Shown: in pieces, positions 20,641-30,737 of the stretch
Layout of the letters: each line of letters begins with the position of its first letter
Numbering within the stretch: position 1 is the stretch's first letter
DNA from: Zymoseptoria tritici IPO323
Taxonomy: Eukaryota; Ascomycota; Dothideomycetes; Mycosphaerellales; Mycosphaerellaceae
Assembly (NCBI RefSeq): GCF_000219625.1
Contig: NC_018211.1
Coordinates: 124,001-188,000 of the forward strand
Direction of reading: 5' to 3'
Length of the DNA: 64,000 nt
Made by a program: the position numbers and the translations under genes
Notes under the pieces: model-generated
Told to the model about the DNA's origin: nothing
Database searches by the model: none
The model's input: only the letters and a program-made list of their open reading frames with translations

Positions 20641-22578
20641 CTAGGCGACGACACCTCGTTCCTTCGCGCCTCGTTCCTCCACACCGCAATCCTCCGCCGC
20701 CATCGCTAACGCCTCCAGGTCCAGCTCCGCCTCCCTTCTCCTCACCAAAATCTTTGCCTTCGAATTCGCTATCGTGTTGGCCCCGAAAGTGAACCACTCA
20801 GCCATCTCGGGCTTCTCAATCTTCATATCATACTTCAACAGCAAATGCACCAGCGCAATCTTCACCTCGTTCGCCGCGAAGAACCGTCCCGGGCATGCGT
20901 GCTTGCCGTGCGAAAAAGCGCTGTGTTCTTCGGACGTCGACACGAGGACCGACTTGTGTTCCAGCCCGGGTATGGCGCGGCGCTTCAAGAACCGGTAGCC
21001 GTCGAATTTCTCGGGTTCGGGGTATATGTCTGGATTGAAATGATCGTCTAGAGCAGAAGGTCGGAAGGGTCAGCGATGGGTCGAATGCAAAGAGAGCAAG
21101 GGCGGACTGAGAACTGCGGGGACAGCCTGAGAGACAGGCCCGGACCGCTGCAGGCCTCCTGTCCTGTGGTGTTTTCCTTACGGGCGGAGAAGGTGACCAC
21201 CTCGCCGCGGGCGATAAAGGTGCCGTCAGGGAGGGTGACGTTACGGGTGGCGAGACGATTGGAGGAGGCTGTGGTGGGAGTCAGGTAAGCAGGTATTGTA
21301 AATAGGTCTGCGTCGGTGACACAACTCACCAAGCTGGACTGGCTTCATTCTCTGAGTCTCTTTGAGGCAACTGTCCATCAGTCGCAGCTCGGTCAATGCT
21401 TGCTTCTGCCATCCATACGACTTCAACACTGAGATGGCTTCCTGCCTCAACGGCTCCAACAACTCTGGGTGCACACAGAGGTTCAGCACTGTTTGACCCA
21501 GCAAATCGCTGGTCGTGTGAATGGCAGCGATTGATAGCGTGAGCTGGGAGTTCAACTGGGGGTACTTTCTGCCTTTGCCCGCGTTCCGGCACCACTCGAT
21601 TGCGTCGTCTGGGAGATCCGGAACTCGACCTTCCCGCTGCGCGGCTTCAATTTCAGCCTCCCGCTCCGCAAACACCGGCCCAAACATCCGCTCGCAGATC
21701 GCGTGGTCCCGTCGCAGCTTCCGACACCATGGCAGGCCCAGCACGAACAGCGGCCGGATGAGAGCGGGAACGAAACCGCAAATAGCAGTGGCGGTCATGA
21801 AGTCAATCGTGTACTCCTGAGCAATGCGGATCCACTCGGCATTCTGGACGAACCTTTCGCCGAGGAAGACGCGTGTCGAGAGACGAGCGACCCAGAGCAG
21901 GGTGTCATCCATTAGCGCCCGTTCTTGCCAGTCCGAGGCTGAGCCCCAGGACGATGCGAGACAGTCGTTCATGGTCAAGGAGAGCGGTTTGGTGAATTTG
22001 GCTGGCATCCAATCAGTCAAACTCTTTAGCGACAACGATGAGATGGACGGCATACGCAAGCTTCTCGTCAAGCCTCTGAGCACCGCTTCCGGGAGCAAGT
22101 CGTGCGGCGGATTACCCATGGCTTGAAATGTGGTATAAGTTGACAGGAATCTGCGTCTGAGGAACTCGGGCCCAGAGAGACCGATTTCACTCCTGTCGAC
22201 CATCTTGAGGGCTGACGGCGGCAACACGACGCTGATGCCATGTTCGGTCTGCAATTTGAAGGGCCCGGAGGACTGAAACGCGAGAGTCAGTGGAGGTGCA
22301 CGTTGAGAAGGATGATAAGTGAGGGGGACTGATACCCTACGATAGCCTTCGATGATCAAGTGCTTTGTGTTCTTCAAGTACTCGATCTTGGCAGGGATTG
22401 AGGTCCAGCTGGTTTTCGGGGCGTTGATGATGGGGTAGCGGGACTTGGGCTGAAGCAGCCAGGACAGCAGATACCAGCCCGCGGCGGCGGACGCCAGGAT
22501 GATCGTCCATGGAATCGGACGGTGCGTGGTGCCGAGGGCCTCGTTGATGAGGACTTTCAGATCGTTGGGATTTATCAT
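20641..22578 (-). CDS. Cytochrome P450 monooxygenase, ent-kaurene-oxidase-like
   Basis: Haem-thiolate monooxygenase of the endoplasmic reticulum. Four exons: 22336-22578, 21330-22272, 21182-21268 and 20641-21047, giving 559 residues. An N-terminal membrane anchor spans about residues 22-42. The I-helix reads Ala-Ala-Ile-His-Thr-Thr-Ser, the K-helix has Glu-Thr-Gln-Arg, and the haem loop Phe-Ser-His-Gly-Lys-His-Ala-Cys-Pro-Gly places the ligand at about Cys476. The pattern around Phe-Asp-Gly-Tyr-Arg-Phe and the basic C-terminal end resemble fungal ent-kaurene oxidase/indole-diterpene P450s, so a terpenoid or secondary-metabolite substrate is an inference. No terpene cyclase or other pathway gene is adjacent. 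A MULE ends about 170 bp upstream of the start codon, so its promoter is cut short or donated by the transposon. Confidence 0.9.
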
Positions 22579-22747
22579 GGCTTCTGATCAAGCGCTAGAT
22601 GGAGAGGAAAGGGAAAGGAATACTTGAGCCTTTGAGCAGACATGGCGTTTTGCCTGGCAATTTATCAGAATGGGGTGGACCGGGAATGGAACGTACTCGT
22701 CTCGCCGAGTGTCCGTCTCAGTCGGATCGGCGACCAGCATCAGGGCA
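22579..22747. other. Short P450 upstream region
   Basis: Only 169 bases separate the P450 ATG from the left inverted repeat of the MULE. No TATA element stands out. A small frame read from 22599 has no protein-like features. Confidence 0.5.
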
Positions 22748-22957
22748 CCAGCGCCCAGATGTTATTTGGAGCTTGAGGTTTTCTTATTTGGAGCTTATGA
22801 CGTCAGGATTTCAACTTGATCCTCACTTTCCCCTCGACGGCGATAACACCACAACCACCTTAGTAAGCGCAGTGAAACATTATGGAGGTTGTAAGGGAAC
22901 ATTATGCGAGCAAGCTCGTATAATTAATATATATATAAGTAGTGTAGTAGAGGTATA

Positions 22958-24287
22958 GTACTAGGCCCTAAGTCTAGGCCTTAGCGTATAAACTTCGTAA
23001 TCGCGTTTTTTAATACTATTCTTCTATACGCTCTTAATAGCTACACTACGCACCCCGTTGTTATAGATTTTATATAACCGTAGACGTAATACTAAACTAT
23101 CGCTTAGCGAAAAAAGCTAGCTCTAGGGACGTACGTATACTAGTAAGGGCAATACCGCGATCGCTACGAACGAAGCCCTTCCTTACGCGACCGTTAAACA
23201 CGTTCTTACGCGTATCGTAAAACGTAACTCCTTCGACAACCTCCCTTATAGCGGTCGCCCTCGTACCTATACCGAAAGAGACGCGAGATTAGTTGTTCGA
23301 ACCGCGAGATTATACCTAAAATTTACGTATAAATAGCTACGCGACGCGTATAGCTCGAATCTAAGCGTAAAGGTCCTTCGTACGATCCTCGAGAAGGCCG
23401 GCATTATTAACTAGCGCTATAAACGACGCCCTATACTTACCGAGGAGTACGCTCAAATCCGCCTTATATAGGTACTCGTATACCGTTATACGGACTAGAT
23501 ATAATAGCTCTTTTTAGACGAGTATTTAGTCGAGAAGGGCACCGGTAAAGAGACGGCTTAGGCATTCGGATACCTACGCGAGAAGTAGTTAAAGGAGCGG
23601 ATATAAACCTACCCTAAGGGTAAATAAGGCTCGGTAATAGTCTAGGTAATAATCGGATTTACGCTAGAAGAGTCTAAGCTAGTAGTAATGCAACGAGACG
23701 AAGACAGCCCTCGTAGAGGTTATTTAGCTCGTTCTTACTACTAGACTCTCGAGGAAGGGCTCTTACTACTCTCCGAGGGTTAGTGTTTTTAATAGGACAA
23801 CGTACCGGTATATACTACGCATTTTACGTAGTAGTAGATAGCCGACAATAACATCTAGCTACACATCGGCTAGCTACCTTATAGCCCTAATATAAACCCT
23901 ATCGAGCACGTATAGTAGCACCTAAAGAAGCTAGTATACGAGGTTAATCTACGTATTAATAGTATTATAAATAAGGATAGGTAGAAGGAGGCATTAAGTA
24001 AGGCATTGCTACGCGCGTAGAAGCTTATGCTACGTCGCATTGTGCTAGAAGTAGTTAATTTAATGCTAAGGAGGATTAAGGCACTTATCGCTATATAGGG
24101 CTAGCATACGAAGTATTAAGGATATATACTATATATAAGAATTATAGAGCGCAATGCTAGCTTTCTAACAAACTATATATTAGCTTAAACCGTTAACAAC
24201 TCTATGTATTATGTAGTATTAAAGACATAAGTAATAACTATAAGATTCTAGAATTTAACGCTAAGGCCTAGACTTAGGGAAGGTTAC
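22958..24287 (+). mobile_element. Tc1/mariner transposon, RIP-inactivated, nested in the MULE
   Basis: A 1330-bp element flanked by TA on each side (22956-22957 and 24288-24289). A perfect 22-bp inverted repeat pairs 22966-22987 with its partner near 24256-24277. Through RIP-type stops the plus strand still reads as a Tc1 transposase. It has a Ser/Leu-Asp-Glu catalytic strand near 23515, Gln-Asp-Asn-Val-Pro-Val-Tyr-Thr near 23795 and Leu-Pro-Tyr-Ser-Pro-Asn-Ile-Asn-Pro-Ile-Glu-His-Val near 23875-23912. These are the three acidic positions of the DDE triad. The five outermost bases of the two ends disagree, perhaps by mutation. Confidence 0.85.
23110..24130 (+). pseudogene. Tc1-type transposase, RIP-inactivated
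   Basis: An N-terminal helix-turn-helix-like part is followed by the DDE core. Trp codons (TGG) have become TAG and Gln codons (CAG/CAA) TAG/TAA, consistent with transitions alone. No frameshift was evident in the core from 23500 to 23960. Confidence 0.75.
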
Positions 24288-25149
24288 TATAGTAGAAGGA
24301 AAATCTAGGCTAGGAAGTCCTTAGAACGCCGGCGTAGATCTCTTACTTACGCAAACGGCTACTCTTATAGTAAGATCTATCGATTGCTAGTATATTTAGT
24401 AATTCTCGGTAAGCTAATAAGAGCGCGAGAAACTCCTTTAGTTTTGCTAACTAAAGGGGTCGTAGTAGTAGAGGTAGTTTATGCGTTAAAAAGCTCGCGG
24501 CTATAGTAAACGCTATAGCTAGAGGTTAGGTAGCTCCTATTAACTAGGCTACTAAGGCGCGTTCTACTACTAATATTAGTAAGGATTATACTATTAAGTC
24601 CTATATTGTTAGAGCGGCTAGTAGTAGTAGAGTCGTTAGCTAGAGGGCGGCGGCATCTACTAGCTCTAAGGCTAGTGTTGTTAGCTATAGCTATAGCTAT
24701 AGCCGTAGCTAAGGTAATAGCCGTAGTAATATAGCTACGGCGGTGCTATAAGTGTTGCGGCTAGTTAAGACCTTACCGCCGCTGCTACTCGTTTAGCTAT
24801 AAGATCCTTATTTAGCACTGCTGCTAGCTTATTACTATACGGTCTATTACTATAGTAGTGCTCTATATATTACGTGCTAGCCTTTACGTAGCTACATTGC
24901 CGCTTCTAAGGATTATAGCCGCCCTTGCTACTATAGTTATAGCCGAGTCGTTAGCTTAGTATTAGTAGACGTTGTAATAAATTACTAGGCTCCTCGTTAC
25001 GGCGGCGGTTATATAATACTATAGCCTCGTTCTCGGTCTGTTACGTAAGCCGCTCCGGTCTAGTTATCTTACGCTTAAGGCTCTATAGACTATGTTGTTA
25101 CTAGTCTAGCTTACGTTTGTTAGTACGAACAAGGGGATTATATATCGTC
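24288..25149. repeat. Low-complexity, RIP-mutated left interior of the MULE
   Basis: Rich in GCTATA and TAGTAG repeats (for example around 24685-24715). It lies beyond the MULE transposase C-terminus. No domain can be read. Confidence 0.55.
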
Positions 25150-27347
25150 GTCGCTATAATCTTAGGGGGCAGTTAGCTACTAGGGAAGATCTACGCCTTC
25201 TCGAATATACTAGCATCTAGCGTAAGCGGTTAGTTATTAGCCTAGCCTTTAAGATATAGCCCTAGCTTATATAAACATAGTATGCTAGTCTTAGCTCTAA
25301 AGGTGTAAGTGTACGCCGGCGGCTCGTCTATCTTCTTATACTACTTCTACTTTATAATCTGCTCGTTCGTTATCTTTAGAGCGTCCTTATGCACTACGTT
25401 AACTACCCTACTCTAGAAGGGCTTACCTCTAAACTAAGTAGATGTGCGACCCTTAACCTTTATAGACGCCTTATAACAGTTAATAAGGTGCTCGTAATAT
25501 AGCTCTATAGTGTTAAAGAGGCTAAAGATGTCCTTACGCGTAGACTTAAGCTATACCTTTAGACCGCCGTATATACCTTTATATAGTAAGGTTGTTATAA
25601 TGCCGTAGCTATAGATCTTCTTTGTCTACGCCTTTATATAGAACTTCTTCTCTTACGACTACTACTAAGTCGGTAGATATACGTTATAGAGGTAGAGCTA
25701 TATCCTCTTCTCGTCTGGTATTAGCGGCGTTTCCTTATCCGTAAAGGAGTCTATAAGGGGCTTCTTAGCGCTAGCCCTATAAACGTTACACTATAATTCG
25801 AAGTCGTCCGGTGTTGTAGCATTAAGGCAAGCTCTATATCCCTTAAGCTATTCCTTAGTAACCTTCTTACGTATAGTCGATAGCTTCTTACTAGGGGCTC
25901 TAGGTATAATATTAACGCTAAACTTCGCATTAGCGTTGCTCTTAATAGTAACGTTTATATACTATATATAGAGCCGGTGTAGCACATAAGGGAAGACTGC
26001 CTTAAATAACTTCTACATCTGCCGGTCGCGGTTATGTATTATATACGACGGCTCGTTAATGCTATTCTTATCTAAGCAACGCTTAATCTGCTACTATGCC
26101 TATAAGAAGCTAGCCTTAGTCTCGTCCGGCATAAGGACGTAGAGTACTAGTAGGTAGATACCGGTGCGTATACGTATAATAACTACTATAAGAGGCATAC
26201 TATATAGGTTAGTTTTGTAGGTGTAATCTACGAGCTAGACGTCGCTATTATCCTTAAATATCTATAGTAGCTCTAGATTGTACTATACTAGTCCGGTTCG
26301 GTTTTTAGCTTAATCCTTTAAAGGCTCGCCGTACTAATAACCCTCGTCGTCGAGCGTCTTTAATACCCTCTTAACTAGCGTAAGGCTATCTAGCTGCTCT
26401 AACCGTAGTAAATACTATATGTTATATATGTCTCGTAGTAGCTATAGAGTCGTCCGGTTACTACTAAACTACTTCTTATACTAGTAGCGGCACTCCTTTA
26501 TAGATATACTAGCCTTACGTACATTTCTAAGGAACTTAAGTATCTTAGGTCTACGACTAGCGCGGCGATGTAATAGTAGTATAATAGCATAACTAGAGGC
26601 GTAGTTGTAGTAAGGCTATTTACCGAGTAATATCTTCTACTTATTAGACGACGCCCTTACTACTATTACCGCTATAGTATAGCCGCTCTTCTTTAAGGAG
26701 GTGTTACGTATAATAGCGATTCTACGGGCATCTAATCCCTTCCTTCTTTTAACTATAGTCTCGTTACTCTTACCCTTCGTATAGACGAACCGCTAACTAA
26801 TAACAACACCCCCCTTTAGGTATAGACCGCTCGGTCGAATAGGCTCCTAGCCTATCTCCTTACTATACTATAAGAGCTATTCTTTAGTAGCGTCTTATAA
26901 AGGAAAACGTAGACCTTCGACATCTAGTAGAGTAATAGTATTAAAATAAGATATACGGTAACCGGCGTAACTACTACCGCCGTACGAAAAGGTACTCTTA
27001 TTAACGAAGATCCGCGCGGCGATAGCTCTATTACTTCTTCTATTAATAATACCGGCTGCTCTATCGATATTAATACTAATACCGTTATAATCTTACTAAC
27101 TAACCGCGCGGTAGAATCCCCTTAAACGCCTTCGTTCCTTACGCTCCTCGCGCTCCTTTAACACCTCCTCTTTCTCCTAAGGCTCTAGGCTATCGAACTC
27201 GTCCTACGGTATATTACTATCGTCCTTATCCTTATCCTCGTCCTTATTAAGAAACGCGCGTTCGTAGGTAGACGGCGGCGCGGCGGTAGTAGCTATAGCG
27301 GCGGAGCTAGCAGTAGCGGCGGATATAGCGGAAACAATAGGAGGCAT
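25150..27347 (-). pseudogene. MULE transposase, RIP-inactivated
   Basis: The minus-strand frame opens at an ATG at 27345-27347 with an Ala/Ser/Thr-rich N-terminus, then a Glu/Lys/Arg-rich stretch. The MULE catalytic domain lies at about 25950-26300. It shows Val-Asp-Tyr-Thr-Tyr-Lys-Thr-Asn, Pro-Leu-Ile-Val-Val, a Phe-Leu-x-Ala segment, an Asn/Asp-Arg-Asp strand and Phe-Pro-Tyr-Val-Leu-His-Arg-Leu (the family has Leu-Cys-Trp-His here). A C-terminal SWIM-like end (Thr-Phe-Arg-Ala-Lys-Thr, then Leu-Tyr-Lys-Leu-Gly) is at about 25240-25320. Many TAG stops interrupt it. Confidence 0.75.
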
Positions 27348-27513
27348 AGTATACTACAGCGACGATAAGGGCACGGGAGAGTAATTAGAAACTATCTATT
27401 ATTACTATAAAAATAGGTAAGGAACGCGACACGCGTAGATACGAGTCCCGAGTACGTAACCTCCTTAAGCTCTAAATAAGAAAACCTTAAACTCCAAATA
27501 ACACTTGGGCACT

Positions 27514-28517
27514 AGCGATGAAGTTGTTTTTGTTTTTGGTGGGTGGCTAAGGCCACCCACCGGTGGAGGTGCTAAGCGAACCACCGTATACTGCCGCTCC
27601 ACCGGACACTACCTCCTGAGTCCTGCGATAGTCAATGAGCGTTGTTCACATTAGGGCATTGGGGTGAGGGTGTGAGGTATACGGAGGAGATGCCCTTCCC
27701 ACTGGGGGCAGTTCAAGGTAGAAGAAGGCGACGAGCAAAAGAAACGGGATGATGCATGATGTTGATGGAGCCAAGGAGCTAGACCTGGAACCTAGGTGAG
27801 TGCCTGAGGTACCAAATCAGGCTTAGTCAGACCTATTCTGCCTCAGGCTCCACTGTCCGAGAAGTAAGGTAAGAAAATGGTTGTTCCATTCCACCTGCAA
27901 TCCTTCGCTGTTCCCGTCCTCCTACTCTACCTACCTACCTCACCTCACCTCACTCTTGCTCGCTCATCTCTCCGACGCAACTCGATCGACCGTCCGATAA
28001 CCTTTGCTTGACCGCCACTCGGGAGCAATTATTCATCCAATAGACTACACGATCTGAGCAGCGCAATCCTCCATCCCATGCCAGCACGCAAAGCCGGACT
28101 CTTTGGTACCTAAATGCAAGGGCGTCTTCGGAATCACGGCAGGCACGATGCTATCAACTCAGGTACTCTTTGCGTATCTAGCTGCGGCATCTGCGACAAC
28201 CCGGAGATCGCCCAGCGGGGTCAATCTTCTCCGAAGATCCACTTCGTCCGTCACCTTCTTCTTCTGGCCTCTTGACTCTTGGCCGCTGTTCATCAGAACA
28301 TCAGAGCTATCAATTAGACCAATGTACGATGGTCGTATCCTTCCTTCCAGATGTAGGCCAAGACTCCGAGCACGCGGCTTGGAAGTTTGCTTGCCCGCTC
28401 GCGGCTAGCAAGGCAAAGTAGGTGTAACTCAAGTATGACTCTATGCCCTTTACATCTTCTTCTTCCGTTTTCCGTGCACTCTCAGAGGCTGTACGAGATA
28501 GCATCGGCAAAGAAGCG
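27514..28517. other. Intergenic with a hairpin; carboxypeptidase promoter
   Basis: No convincing gene. Normal base composition returns abruptly at about 27500. Contains the hairpin at 27538-27561, CCTGAGGTACC-type palindromes near 27800, C/T-rich direct repeats (ACCTACCTACC, CACCTCACCTCACT) near 27930-27955, and leader sequence of the carboxypeptidase. Confidence 0.5.
27538..27561. repeat. Perfect 10-bp-stem hairpin beside the MULE
   Basis: GGTGGGTGGC (27538-27547) and GCCACCCACC (27552-27561) are perfect inverse complements around a 4-base loop (TAAG). It stands 24 bp outside the MULE end. It could be a remnant of another element or a transcript hairpin. Confidence 0.8.
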
Positions 28518-30641
28518 ATGTTGAAAAACCTCCTGCTCCTGCTGGCAGCCAAGTCGGTCCTCGGTCAATTTGTACCCGAGCCGGAAGGGATCACTGTTCT
28601 TAGGAGCAAGTTCGACAACAACGTTACGATTTCATACAAAGAGGCATGTGAGATCCTCCCTACTCATGCTCTTAAGTACTGACCTCCCTTCAAGACTGAA
28701 ATCTGCGAGACGACTCCAGGGGTGAGATCGTTCGCAGGCTACGTCCACCTCCCACCCGGAGCCTTCGATGACTTGGGCGAGCCGACAGAGTACCCGGTCA
28801 ACACATTCTTCTGGTTCTTCGAGAGCAGAAAAGACCCAGCAAATGCACCGCTCAGTATCTGGCTGAATGGCGGGCCGGGTAGCTCGTCCATGTACGGGCT
28901 TTTCGTGAGTTGAAGCCATACCTCAACGTTGAGAGATAGCTGATCATGATACGCAGGTCGAACATGGGCCCTGCTTCGTCAACGCGGACTCAAACTCCAC
29001 TCGCATCAATGAATGGGCGTGGAACAATGAGGTCAACATGCTCTTCCTGGATCAACCCGTCCAAGTTGGCTTCTCATACGATAGCCTGCAGAACATCTCG
29101 ACAAACATCGTCACCGGAGACAAGACGCTGCTGAACGAGACTGATCCCATCCCGGAACAGAATGCTACTTTGCGTGTCGGCACATACGCTTCCCAGGACC
29201 AGAATCGAACTACCCGTGGATCCGTCAATGGTGCCAAAGCTCTTTGGCACTTCGCTCAGTCATGGTTCCAGGAGTTCCCAGAATACAAGCCCAACGATGA
29301 CCGTATCAGTCTCTCAACACAGTCATACGGCGGAAGATATGGTCCTGCTACCTTTGCATACTTTCAGGAGCAGAACGAACGTATCGAGAACGGCACTTTG
29401 CCCGACGAAGATGGAGAATACGTCGCCTTGAACCTCGACACCCTCCTGATCGTCAACGGCTGCATCGACCGTCTCGTCCAATGGCCGTCATATGTACAGA
29501 TCGTCAGGAACAACACGTACGGCATCGAGTCAGTCAACGAGACTGTCCAAGAACAAATGCGTGACGCTCTCCACCGCGAAGGAGGCTGTCAGGACCAGAT
29601 CTGGGCTTGCCGCAACGTCTCTATCGTCTACGATCCTGAGAACACCGGAATCAACGCCACCGTCAATGACCTTTGCCAGGAAGCAGAGAGCTTCTGCAAT
29701 GACGAGGTCCGATCCCCATACAACAGGTACTCCGGACGCAACTACTACGACTTCACGCAAGTCGAGCCGCTGAACTTCCCATATCCGTTCTACCAAGGCT
29801 ACCTGCAACAGCCGCATGTCCAAGCCGCACTGGGTGTGCCTTTGAACTTCTCGCAGTCTTCTCCAGCGTCCAGTGGAGCCATCAGGGGAATCGGCGACTA
29901 CGTCCGACCCGGCTGGCTAGAAGATCTGGCATACCTGCTCGAAGAGGGCGTCAAAGTGCAACTAATGTTCGGTGATCGAGACTATGCCTGCGTAAGTCAC
30001 ATTACACACACTTGAAGCCCAGATACTGACACATTCCAACACAGAACTGGATCGGCGGAGAAGCAGCCTCGCTAGCAATCGACTACACCAACACCACCGC
30101 CTTCCACGCCGCCGGCTACGCCGACATCCAAAGCAACGCCACCTTTTCCGGCGGCCAAGTCCGTCAACACGGCAACCTCTCCTTCGCCCGGGTCTACCAA
30201 GCCGGACACGAAGCACCCTCCTACTCGCCCGAGACTGCTTACCGTATCTTCATGCGGACGCTCAATAATGTCGACATCGCGACTGGTGAACTTCCACTGA
30301 CAGCGGAGAATGGCACGATTTATAGTTCCGCGGGACCACCGGATACGTTCCGTGTGAAGAATGAGATTCCGGAACAGAGATTGCAGTGGTGCTATGCGTA
30401 TGATCTGTCGGGGTGTACGGAGGAGCAGATTGCGATGATTGAGAATGGGACGGCTCCCGTGAAGAATTGGATTTTTGTGGATGCGAATTCGACGAAGTTG
30501 TTTCCTGAGGTTGTTGGGAGGGGGATGGAGAATGATACGGGGAATAGTATGCCGCCGGAGGTGAGTACGGGTGATGCGGCGGTGCTGAGCAATGAGGTTG
30601 GAGCAGTGCTGCTGTTGGCAGCTGCTGTGGCTCTGTTCTAG
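28518..30641 (+). CDS. Secreted/GPI-type serine carboxypeptidase (S10)
   Basis: Removes C-terminal residues from peptides in the secretory pathway or at the cell surface. Four exons: 28518-28643, 28695-28904, 28957-29991 and 30045-30641 (655 residues). The first intron has a GC donor (GAG/GCATGT) and is the only choice that gives the family sequence [12 protein letters not shown]. A signal peptide spans residues 1-16. The substrate-binding motif Trp-Leu-Asn-Gly-Gly-Pro-Gly-Ser-Ser is in exon 2. The triad is about Ser235 (Gln-Ser-Tyr-Gly-Gly), Asp452 (Phe-Gly-Asp-Arg-Asp) and His512 (Ala-Gly-His-Glu-Ala-Pro). Many Asn-X-Thr/Ser sites suggest glycosylation. The C-terminus is a hydrophobic Leu/Ala/Val stretch after a small-residue region, as in GPI-anchored proteins. 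Confidence 0.93.
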
Positions 30642-30737
30642 ATGTTGAGTGGACCGCATAACGTGTTACGACAGTGCAATATGCCGCTCAGATTGGTATC
30701 CAACAATATTACATCGAGCTCCTCCAAATCTTACCAT

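Larger units (their letters stand above)
22748..27513 (-). mobile_element. MULE DNA transposon, RIP-dead, with a nested Tc1/mariner
   Basis: Terminal inverted repeats of about 45 bp pair 22752-22797 with 27465-27510. Both contain the words TGTTATTTGGAG, AGGTTTTCTTATTT and AGCTTA; the remaining differences are mainly C/T and G/A. Between them is a RIP-damaged Mutator-like transposase on the minus strand. Subtracting the nested Tc1 copy leaves about 3.4 kb, normal for a fungal MULE. I could not find a convincing 9-bp target duplication, so the outer ends are uncertain by a few bases. The first 165 or so bases at the left end are not mutated, whereas sequence from about 22915 to 27500 is. Confidence 0.8.

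Noticed and set aside
22599..22958. 119-codon plus-strand frame upstream of the P450
   Set aside because: It runs from the P450 upstream region through the MULE inverted repeat into mutated sequence and has no domain.
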